DNA of 5,497 nucleotides from Candidatus Delongbacteria bacterium (GTDB lineage Bacteria > UBA4055). Where the stretch lies: positions 1 to 5,497 of the forward strand of contig WTAK01000310.1 in assembly GCA_013139625.1 (NCBI GenBank). Reading direction: 5' to 3'. Below the pieces are notes generated by a model. It was not told where the DNA came from and searched no databases. It saw only the letters and a program-made list of their open reading frames with translations. A program made the translations under genes and the position numbers. Positions 1 to 5,497 of this stretch are shown piece after piece; the stretch's first letter is position 1, and every line of letters starts with the position of its first letter.

Positions 1-353
1 TAGGCGATGATTATGTAGGACCTAGGAATGAAGTAGAGGAGAAGTTGGTAGACATCTGGTCAGAGGTTCTTAATTTAGACAGAGATAAGATAAGTGTAAA
101 TGCAAACTTCTTTGATATAGGTGGTAACTCTTTAAAATTGATCGCATTGAATAAAAAAATATTTGAAAGATTGAATAAGAAATTTGAGATGGTTGATCTG
201 TTTAAATTAACAACTATAGATTTGTTAACATCTAGTATTAAAGGAAATGAAGCAATTGAATGGGATGATATCGAAAGAAATATTGAAGATGATGTAAATG
301 TAATGGATGATTTTATAAAATTAACAAGTGAGAATGAGTATGAAGAAAGATAA
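1..353 (+). CDS. NRPS C-terminal fragment: carrier domain (5' partial)
   Basis: This is the last ~116 residues of a synthetase that begins upstream of the window; the reading frame is open from base 3 to the TAA at 351-353. It encodes a phosphopantetheine carrier domain. An entry segment, YVGPRNEVEEKLVDIW, is typical of the junction after an NRPS adenylation domain. It leads to FFDIGGNSLKL, whose Ser (codon 129-131) is the expected 4'-phosphopantetheine site. Helix III follows as MVDLFKLTTIDLL. The carrier tethers the growing chain as a thioester in the cytoplasm. After it comes an acidic tail of about 35-40 residues rich in Asp and Glu, with no thioesterase or reductase, so the chain should pass to another protein, most simply the PKS encoded next. 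An NRPS A-PCP end fits best from the linker sequence, but a PKS ACP cannot be excluded because the preceding domain is not visible. The 3' end overlaps the next gene. Confidence 0.88.
   Translation, partial: GDDYVGPRNEVEEKLVDIWSEVLNLDRDKISVNANFFDIGGNSLKLIALNKKIFERLNKKFEMVDLFKLTTIDLLTSSIKGNEAIEWDDIERNIEDDVNVMDDFIKLTSENEYEER
328..353 (+). promoter_or_regulatory. Gene overlap with PKS start region, likely translational coupling
   Basis: The upstream gene stops at 351-353, 14 nt past the chosen PKS ATG at 340 (or 20-26 nt past the alternative ATG 334 and GTG 328). No strong AGGAGG is visible; GTGAG at 328-332 is the best Shine-Dalgarno-like string for ATG 340. The overlap suggests re-initiation or coupling, which would keep the two synthetases in balance. 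Confidence 0.55.
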
Positions 354-3300
354 GTATACTGGACTTGAAGTTGCAATAATTGGTATGTCGTTGAATGTAC
401 CTGGAGCTTCGAATCTAAAGAAGTATTGGAGTAATTTGAAGGAAGGGAAAGAAACAATAAAGCATTTTACAGATCAAGAATTATTAGAACTTGGTGTAAA
501 AACTGAGGAGTTAATAAAAACTAACTATGTAAAGTCTGAAGGAGTGATTTTTGATAAAGAATATTTTGATTCTACCTTTTTTGATTATTTAAAAAATGAA
601 GCTCTATCCCTTGATCCGCAAATAAGAAAATTTACAGAGTGTACATATGAGGCCATAGAAGACTCAGGATATGTTCCTTATGAATATAAAAACAAAATTG
701 GATTGTTTGCGGGAGCAGCTTCTAATTTTAATTGGAAACTAAAATCACAAATATCAAAAGATAATAAAATTGATGATATGTCATCTGCAGTTCTTTCAGA
801 TAAAGAATTTATGGCAACACTGATATCTTATAAATTAAATTTAAAAGGTTCAGCAGAAATGATAGACACTGCATGTTCAAGTTCACTTGTTGCCATAAAT
901 AGAGCGTATAAAAGTTTGCTTATAGGTGAGTGCAACATGGCTATTGCAGGGGGAATTACATTATCAACAAATAAAAATCCTGGATATTTGTATCAAGAAG
1001 GTATGATATCATCAAAAGACGGGCATTGTAGAGCATTTGATAAAAATGCTAGTGGAACAGTTCCTGGAGAAGGAGTTGGAGTTGTAGTATTAAAAAGATT
1101 GAAAGAAGCAATGGCTGATGGAGATAATATATATGCAATAATAAAGGGGAGTTCCGTTAACAATGATGGAAATAGGAAAATTGGATATACTGCACCAAGT
1201 ATAGATGGTCAGTCAGAATGTATCTTAACAGCACAAAAAATGGCAAGAGTTTCACCAAACAGTATAAGTTATGTTGAAGCTCACGGTACAGGAACGACAT
1301 TAGGAGATCCAATAGAATTATCGGCCTTAACACAAGCATTTGGAAAAAGTGAAGAAAAATATTGTGCTATAGGATCGATAAAAACGAATATTGGTCATTT
1401 AGATAGAGCAGCAGGAGTTGTTGGGCTAATCAAAACTGTTTTATGTTTGAAATTCAAGAAACTTGTACCTTCTTTACACTTTGTTACACCAAACCCAGAA
1501 ATAGACTTTGTAAATAGTCCTTTTTATATAAATACAGAATTAAAAGAATGGAAGAATGATATACATCCACTAAGAGCAGGAGTAAGTTCTTTTGGTATTG
1601 GAGGTACTAATGCACATGTTGTTTTAGAAGAAGCTCCAGAGTTGATACCAGCATCATCAAATAAATCCTATCAGTTAATGTGTTTATCAGCTAAAACTTC
1701 AAAGTCGTTAGATCAAATGACAGATAACTTTCTAGAGTTTTTAAGAGAACACAAAGGAGTTAATCTTGCCGATGTTGCTTGGACGCTTCATCAAGGTAGG
1801 GCTTTATTTGATCATAGAAGAATGTTTGTATGTTCAGATATTGACAATACTGTAGAAATTTTGACATCCAAAAACTCAAAGGATATAAAAACTTCAGTAG
1901 CTGACAAGAAGCAATTAAAGATAGTTTTTATGTTTACTGGTCAAGGTTCACAATATATAAATATGGGGAAAGAGCTATATGAACAAGAAGAAATATACAG
2001 AAATGAAGTAGACAAATGTCTTAATATTGCAAATAAATATTCAGGACTAAATTTAAAAGAAATAATGTATCCTAAAAATGGTGATTCATCTGAAATCAAT
2101 AATACATCTAATACACAACCTTTATTATTTATTTTTGGATATGCACTATCAAAACTTTTAATGAGTTGGGGAATTAGACCAGATATAATGATAGGTCATA
2201 GCATAGGAGAATACACTGCAGCTTGTCTTAGTGGGTTGTTAGAACTAGAAGAAGCTTTACAAATAGTTATAAAGCGTGGACTTTTGATGCAGTCTTTACC
2301 GAATGGAAGTATGTTAAGTGTTGGATTAAACGAATCAGACATAAAGCCTTTTTTAAATGATGATATTTCTTTAGCAGCTATAAACGGTCCAAACTCATGT
2401 GTTGTTTCGGGAAAAAAAGATTCAATAGAATTATTTGAAAAAGAATTAGTATCAAAAGGACATAATACACGAAAATTATATACATCACATGCTTTTCATT
2501 CGTATATGATGGATTCTATTGTTTTAGAGTTTAAGGAAGTATTGAAAAAGGTTTCTTTTAATAAAATAGAAATACCGTTTGTATCAAATTTGACAGGTAA
2601 GCTAATAACAGAACAGGAAGCAAGCTCTCCTGATTATTGGTGTAAACATTTAAGGCAAACAGTTCGCTTTTCTGATGGAGCAGAAATGTTGCTGAAAGGA
2701 GACAAGGCTGTATTTATTGAGATAGGACCGGGTAATACTTTGAGTAGTTTAATCCGCCAACACAAATTCGAGATATCAAAACATAAATCAATTAATATTA
2801 CGCGACATCCTCGAGAACGAGTTTCAGATTTAAATTACTTAACAAATAAAATTGGTGAATTGTGGCTTTATGGTATTGTTCCTGATTGGGACAAATACTA
2901 CTCTAATGAGGAAAGAAGAAGAATATCATTACCAACTTATCCTTTTGAAAAGATCAAATATCCAATAGGGGGAGATATTTATGGTATGATATCAAACATT
3001 ATATCTACAGAATCTACTGATACAAAAAAGGATATAAAACACTGGTATTACGAACCTTCATGGAAACGATCTAGTTTAATTAATACGAATAGAAATGAAA
3101 ATGATAATTTTAGAAGTTTAATTTTTACTGATAGACATGGCTTAGGGGAAAGTTTATTGGTAAATTTACAAAGAAGCTCAAACCAAGTAATAACTGCAGC
3201 TATTGGTGAAGAATTTAAAATGATTAATACCTCGAGCTTTGAAATAAATCCTGAACGAGAAGAAGATTATAAAAAATTATTTGAAAAAATAGCTGAAATT

Positions 3301-4848
3301 AATCAACTCCCTGATAGAATTATTCATTTGTGGAATGTCGAAGATTGTAATTCGGTTGATTTATTAACAAAGGATAAGGTGAAGGAAGCTCAAAATTTAG
3401 GGTTTTATAGTTTGTTGAGCATCGCAAAAGAGTTAGGAAATGTAGCACCCTCCCACAAATCAAAGATGTCAATTATAACTACAAACTTACATGAAGTTAT
3501 AGGGAAGGAAGTCCTATGTCCAGAGAAAGCAACTTTGTTAGGATGTGTTACTGTAATATCCCAAGAAAATCCCAATATTTTCTGTAACAATATTGATGTT
3601 GTTTTTTCAGAGTGTATAAATAATGGGCATATGATAGACAAGTTACTTGAGGAAATTGAATTAAATAGCGAAGACAAAGTAATAGCGTATAGAAACTCAA
3701 TAAGATGGGTTCGCTTGTATTCATCAATAATTATAAATGAAAGATCAGAGATGCCATCTAGTAAGATTAAAAATAAAGGAACATATCTTATTACTGGAGG
3801 ATTAGGAGGAGTTGGTTCGGTTTATGCAAAATATATTTTAGAAAAGTATGATGCAAATGTAGGATTAGTTGGAAGATCAGACCTGTCGATGGATACAGAC
3901 AGGGCGAAGTTAAAAAGTTTAGAAGAGTTACAACGTTTAAAAGGTGATATTCGATATTTTAATGCAGATATATCAAATTATGAAAAAATGCAAAAAGTAA
4001 TTAAGGAAATTGAGAATAACTATGGGGAAATAAATGGGATCATTCATACCGCAGGTTTAACACAAGGAAAGTCATTAAATACTATTTCATTTCTAACAAG
4101 AGAAGATTGTGATGATCAATTTATGTCTAAAGTCTATGGTTTATTAGTCTTAAAGGAATTATTCAAAGATAAACTCTTAGACTTTTGTTTATTGACATCA
4201 TCACTATCATCGGTGCTTGGAGGACTTACATTTTCTGCATATTCCGCGGTGAATATATTTATGGATTATTTTTCATTATCTGGGCAGATGAATAATTGTA
4301 TAAGTGTTAATTATGATGGATTGGACTTTAATGATGAAAGTATAGGAAAGGATTCAATCAATAAAGAAGAAGGAATCAAAATATTAGAATATTCTTTATC
4401 AATGAATGATATTCCTCAGCTAGTTACATCAATTAGTGATCTAGATGCAAGGATTAAAAAATGGGTTTATCGAAAACCAGATGAGCTTTATGCTATAGAT
4501 GATTCAACTGATCCAGAAAAGGAAGAACAGAAGATAGAAAGACCAGAACTTACAATGGATTATGTTGAACCAGAAACTGAAGTTGAATTTTTTTTGTGCA
4601 ACCTATGGGAAGAATTTTTTGGGGTAAAACCCATAGGTATTAATGATGACTTTTTTGAATTAGGAGGAGACTCATTAAAAGCGATGACAATTATTGGACA
4701 GATACATAAAAAACTTGATATACGTGTTCCTATTTCAGAAGTTTTTAAATATCCAACCATTAGTATGATGGCTGATTTTATAGGTAATAAGCCCAATAAA
4801 AATATAATAGATGAAGAAAATGAAGAAATGGAAATATTTGAAATATGA
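340..4848 (+). CDS. Type I modular polyketide synthase, KS-AT-KR-ACP
   Basis: This is a complete single-module PKS of about 1,502 residues counted from ATG 340. The domain order is KS (8-434), KS-AT linker, AT (528-820), post-AT linker ending LPTYPFEKIKYP (about 864-874), KR with its N-terminal structural half (900-1376), and ACP (1412-1482), then an acidic tail ending FEI. It should perform one decarboxylative extension with malonyl-CoA and reduce the beta-keto group to a hydroxyl. No dehydratase, enoylreductase, methyltransferase or thioesterase is present, and the length suits a four-domain module. In-frame starts at GTG 328, ATG 334 and ATG 340 are possible. I chose 340 because a weak GTGAG (328-332) lies 7 nt upstream and because the KS opening TGLEVAIIGM needs only a short leader. 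The gene sits between an NRPS carrier and an NRPS condensation domain and overlaps both neighbours, so it is the polyketide step of a hybrid assembly line. Confidence is high for family and domains, lower for the exact start. Confidence 0.96.
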   Translation: MKKDKYTGLEVAIIGMSLNVPGASNLKKYWSNLKEGKETIKHFTDQELLELGVKTEELIKTNYVKSEGVIFDKEYFDSTFFDYLKNEALSLDPQIRKFTECTYEAIEDSGYVPYEYKNKIGLFAGAASNFNWKLKSQISKDNKIDDMSSAVLSDKEFMATLISYKLNLKGSAEMIDTACSSSLVAINRAYKSLLIGECNMAIAGGITLSTNKNPGYLYQEGMISSKDGHCRAFDKNASGTVPGEGVGVVVLKRLKEAMADGDNIYAIIKGSSVNNDGNRKIGYTAPSIDGQSECILTAQKMARVSPNSISYVEAHGTGTTLGDPIELSALTQAFGKSEEKYCAIGSIKTNIGHLDRAAGVVGLIKTVLCLKFKKLVPSLHFVTPNPEIDFVNSPFYINTELKEWKNDIHPLRAGVSSFGIGGTNAHVVLEEAPELIPASSNKSYQLMCLSAKTSKSLDQMTDNFLEFLREHKGVNLADVAWTLHQGRALFDHRRMFVCSDIDNTVEILTSKNSKDIKTSVADKKQLKIVFMFTGQGSQYINMGKELYEQEEIYRNEVDKCLNIANKYSGLNLKEIMYPKNGDSSEINNTSNTQPLLFIFGYALSKLLMSWGIRPDIMIGHSIGEYTAACLSGLLELEEALQIVIKRGLLMQSLPNGSMLSVGLNESDIKPFLNDDISLAAINGPNSCVVSGKKDSIELFEKELVSKGHNTRKLYTSHAFHSYMMDSIVLEFKEVLKKVSFNKIEIPFVSNLTGKLITEQEASSPDYWCKHLRQTVRFSDGAEMLLKGDKAVFIEIGPGNTLSSLIRQHKFEISKHKSINITRHPRERVSDLNYLTNKIGELWLYGIVPDWDKYYSNEERRRISLPTYPFEKIKYPIGGDIYGMISNIISTESTDTKKDIKHWYYEPSWKRSSLINTNRNENDNFRSLIFTDRHGLGESLLVNLQRSSNQVITAAIGEEFKMINTSSFEINPEREEDYKKLFEKIAEINQLPDRIIHLWNVEDCNSVDLLTKDKVKEAQNLGFYSLLSIAKELGNVAPSHKSKMSIITTNLHEVIGKEVLCPEKATLLGCVTVISQENPNIFCNNIDVVFSECINNGHMIDKLLEEIELNSEDKVIAYRNSIRWVRLYSSIIINERSEMPSSKIKNKGTYLITGGLGGVGSVYAKYILEKYDANVGLVGRSDLSMDTDRAKLKSLEELQRLKGDIRYFNADISNYEKMQKVIKEIENNYGEINGIIHTAGLTQGKSLNTISFLTREDCDDQFMSKVYGLLVLKELFKDKLLDFCLLTSSLSSVLGGLTFSAYSAVNIFMDYFSLSGQMNNCISVNYDGLDFNDESIGKDSINKEEGIKILEYSLSMNDIPQLVTSISDLDARIKKWVYRKPDELYAIDDSTDPEKEEQKIERPELTMDYVEPETEVEFFLCNLWEEFFGVKPIGINDDFFELGGDSLKAMTIIGQIHKKLDIRVPISEVFKYPTISMMADFIGNKPNKNIIDEENEEMEIFEI
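361..1641 (+). other. Ketosynthase (KS) domain of the PKS
   Basis: The KS takes the upstream acyl chain onto its active-site Cys and condenses it with the ACP-bound malonyl unit. The triad is intact: Cys179 in DTACSSSL, His315 in EAHGTGTTLGDP and His353 in NIGHLDRAAG. The C-terminal GVSSFGIGGTNAHVVLEE block (from 414) marks the domain end. The Cys shows it is a condensing KS, not a decarboxylative loading KS (Gln in place of Cys). The helix before the active site reads LDPQIRKFTECTYEAIEDSGY minus its last residue in many relatives, a departure from the usual MDPQQRLFLE. From memory this recalls KS domains that follow NRPS modules, which fits the gene order, but it needs a phylogeny. Confidence 0.96.
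1921..2799 (+). other. Acyltransferase (AT) domain, malonyl-CoA type
   Basis: The AT loads the extender unit from CoA onto the ACP of this module. It begins with FMFTGQGSQY (about 530), has nucleophile Ser621 in GHSIGEYTAAC, Arg646 in KRGLLMQ (the Arg that binds the extender carboxylate in this family), and HAFH at 717-720, whose last His is the expected partner of the Ser. HAFH together with GHSIGEY is the established malonyl-CoA signature; methylmalonyl-specific ATs usually carry YASH. The unit added should therefore be an unbranched C2. The domain closes with the conserved EIGPGNTLSSL block (about 794-804). Because the AT is integral, this is a cis-AT module. Confidence 0.94.
3037..4467 (+). 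other. Ketoreductase (KR) domain with structural subdomain
   Basis: The KR reduces the beta-keto thioester with NADPH. The N-terminal, non-catalytic half starts at YYEPSWKRS (903-911) and includes IHLWNVED and EVLCPEKATLLGC, conserved in PKS reductases of this type. The catalytic half has the NADPH-binding GGLGGVG (1153-1159), followed by GLVGRSDL, and the full active site: Lys1264, Ser1288, Tyr1301 and Asn1305, with the usual 13-residue Ser-Tyr spacing. It should be active. The region of the B-type LDD motif reads HTAGLTQGKSL with no LDD, and the A-type Trp position eight residues before Tyr is Leu1293, so hydroxyl stereochemistry cannot be read by the simple rules. The domain ends near DLDARIKKWV. 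Confidence 0.93.
4573..4785 (+). other. Acyl carrier protein (ACP) domain of the PKS
   Basis: This carrier holds the extended, reduced chain. The motif FFELGGDSLKA has Ser1445 (codon 4672-4674) as the phosphopantetheine site. It is preceded by the EVEFFLCNLWEEFFG helix and followed by helix III, ISEVFKYPTISMMADFI. The GGDSLKA form resembles NRPS peptidyl carriers as much as classical PKS ACPs, as is common for carriers that feed a condensation domain. A Pro/Glu-rich spacer of about 35 residues (about 1377-1411) separates it from the KR. Confidence 0.95.
4786..4845 (+). other. Acidic C-terminal tail of the PKS, candidate docking peptide
   Basis: Residues 1483-1502 follow the ACP fold. They are a short polar stretch (GNKPNKN in its neighbourhood), then IIDEENEEMEIFEI at the extreme C-terminus: highly acidic with alternating hydrophobic residues at the end. 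The next protein starts with a TubC-like docking domain. Domains of that family bind short, often acidic C-terminal peptides of their upstream partner by adding a beta-strand. The pairing here is an inference from position and composition. Confidence 0.6.
4845..4848 (+). promoter_or_regulatory. ATGA stop-start overlap between PKS and downstream NRPS
   Basis: The ATG of the NRPS (4845-4847) overlaps the TGA of the PKS (4846-4848). The upstream sequence is A-rich with only a weak TGGAAA (4829-4834) about 10 nt away. This is a classic arrangement for coupled translation and places both genes on one transcript. Confidence 0.8.
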
Positions 4849-5006
4849 ATATAAAAGTTTTTTTAACAAGATTAAATGAAGAAAATATAAAATTGTCCGA
4901 ATCAAACAATAAGGTTTTAATAAGCGCACCTAAAGGGAGTGTTACTGAAGATATTATTAAAGAGATAAAAGACAATAAGCAGGAATTGATCAAATATTTA
5001 AAAAAA
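4845..5006 (+). other. TubC-like N-terminal docking domain (beta-hairpin type)
   Basis: Residues 1-54 show the pattern of the TubC N-terminal docking family: an amphipathic start (KVFLTRLNEENIKL), a hairpin strand (KVLISAPKG, 23-31), then the SVTEDIIKEIKDN and KQELIKYLK helices. The APKG-x-(V/L)-T signature followed by a K-x-E-L-I/L helix is what I recognise. Such domains select the correct upstream protein in hybrid PKS/NRPS lines. The domain is directly followed by a linker of about 18 residues and the condensation domain. Confidence 0.85.
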
Positions 5007-5497
5007 ACAAAGATTTGGGATAGTTTTATATCTATAGAACCTGTAGTTAAAAAAGAATACTATACATTATCTTCAGCTCAAGAACGAATTTATTTATTGC
5101 ACCAAATGAGTGTAGAAAAGGAAACAATTAGTGTTTTTAGATGCTTTTCGATTATGCGAGAAATTTCATTTAAACTTATAAAAGATATATTCATATCCTT
5201 AACAAAACGTCATGATAGTTTAAGAACCACATTTGATTTAGTTGAAGATTTACCCGTCCAACTAATACATTCTGATGAAAATATAGATTTAGAGCAATAC
5301 GAGATATTCTCAATTGAAGAGTTAGAGCAGATTAAATCTATATTTATAAGACCTTTTGATTTGACTAAAACTCCTTTGTTACGAGTAGGATATGTCAAGA
5401 ATACAAGTTCTAATGAAAATTATTTAATGGTAGATATGCATCATATAATCTCAGATGGTGTATCAATGGATCTATTACAGAATGAATTTTCAAAATT
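4845..5497 (+). CDS. NRPS N-terminus: TubC-like docking domain plus condensation domain (3' partial)
   Basis: The frame opens at ATG 4845, inside the TGA stop of the PKS gene (ATGA), and stays open for 217 codons to the window edge. Residues 1-54 form a small docking domain. Residues from about 72 onward are a condensation domain: YTLSSAQERIYLLHQ (C1 motif, 73-87), RHDSLRTTF (C2, 122-130) and the catalytic MHHIISDGVS (C3), with HHxxxDG at 199-205 and His200 as the expected catalytic residue. HHxxxDG, not DxxxxD, argues for amide-forming condensation and against heterocyclisation. The domain would take the beta-hydroxyacyl chain from the PKS ACP and join it to an amino acid activated further downstream. 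Only about 145 residues of a usual ~430-450 are visible, so the subtype (LCL, DCL or other) and the later domains cannot be called. The ribosome binding site is weak, consistent with translational coupling. Confidence 0.93.
   Translation, partial: MNIKVFLTRLNEENIKLSESNNKVLISAPKGSVTEDIIKEIKDNKQELIKYLKKTKIWDSFISIEPVVKKEYYTLSSAQERIYLLHQMSVEKETISVFRCFSIMREISFKLIKDIFISLTKRHDSLRTTFDLVEDLPVQLIHSDENIDLEQYEIFSIEELEQIKSIFIRPFDLTKTPLLRVGYVKNTSSNENYLMVDMHHIISDGVSMDLLQNEFSK

Noticed and set aside
45..353. TTG at 45 as the start of a free-standing carrier protein
   Set aside because: The frame is open upstream to the window edge and encodes GDDYVGPRNEVEEK, the normal lead-in to a carrier domain after an adenylation domain. 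Starting at 45 would cut helix I, so this is the end of a larger protein.
11..457. Open frame of 148 codons on the reverse strand
   Set aside because: It lies antisense to the carrier domain and KS start, is Ser/Phe/Leu-rich low-complexity sequence as expected from the complement of AT-rich coding DNA, and shows no recognisable family.
3405..3677. Reverse-strand open frame inside the KR structural subdomain
   Set aside because: The + strand frame here carries conserved PKS sequence (EVLCPEKATLLGC), and the reverse frame has no domain or start signal; it is a shadow.
2800..3780. Dehydratase or methyltransferase hidden between AT and the KR Rossmann fold
   Set aside because: No HxxxGxxxxP dehydratase motif or SAM-binding GxGxG motif is seen. 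The stretch from 3046 matches the KR structural subdomain, leaving only a short post-AT linker.
4588..4595. Run of eight T within the ACP as a possible frameshift or phase-variable site
   Set aside because: The ACP reads correctly through it with conserved sequence on both sides, and runs of this length are expected by chance in DNA this AT-rich. There is no sign of a programmed shift.
4735..4993. Reverse-strand frames rich in Phe/Ile/Leu that look like membrane proteins
   Set aside because: They overlap the ACP end and docking domain on the + strand. The hydrophobic look comes from reading A-rich codons on the complement.
4849..5060. Terminator or promoter between the PKS and the last gene
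   Set aside because: There is no intergenic space: the genes overlap by 4 nt. The AT-rich stretch encodes the docking domain and linker.

Overview
The window is a slice of a biosynthetic assembly line on the + strand: three co-directional genes with no intergenic space. They are the 3' end of a probable non-ribosomal peptide synthetase (NRPS), one complete type I modular polyketide synthase (PKS) of about 1,502 residues, and the 5' end of a second NRPS. The DNA is AT-rich (about 30% G+C in most lines sampled by eye). Codon use is dominated by ATA, AGA, TTA and GGA. With the overlapping gene layout, this suggests a low-G+C Gram-positive bacterium (Clostridia or Bacilli/Paenibacillus type). That is an inference from composition, not a taxonomic identification.

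Region by region. Bases 1-353 hold the C-terminal carrier domain of an upstream synthetase, followed by an acidic tail. Bases 340-4848 hold a single-module PKS with the order ketosynthase (KS), acyltransferase (AT), ketoreductase (KR), acyl carrier protein (ACP). All recognisable catalytic residues are present, the AT carries the malonyl-CoA signature, and there is no dehydratase, enoylreductase, methyltransferase or thioesterase. Bases 4845-5497 hold a short TubC-like N-terminal docking domain and the first part of a condensation (C) domain, up to and including HHxxxDG. The window ends inside that gene.

How they work together (inference). The first protein carries a peptidyl or aminoacyl thioester on its terminal carrier. 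The PKS KS accepts it, extends it with one malonyl unit and reduces the beta-keto group to a hydroxyl. The PKS ACP then presents the product to the C domain of the third protein, which joins it to the next amino acid. This would place a statine-like gamma-amino-beta-hydroxy acid unit inside a peptide. The gene junctions (14-nt overlap, then a 4-nt ATGA overlap) suggest one transcript with translational coupling. No promoter, terminator, RNA gene, mobile element, repeat array or CRISPR was found. The product and the rest of the cluster lie outside the window.
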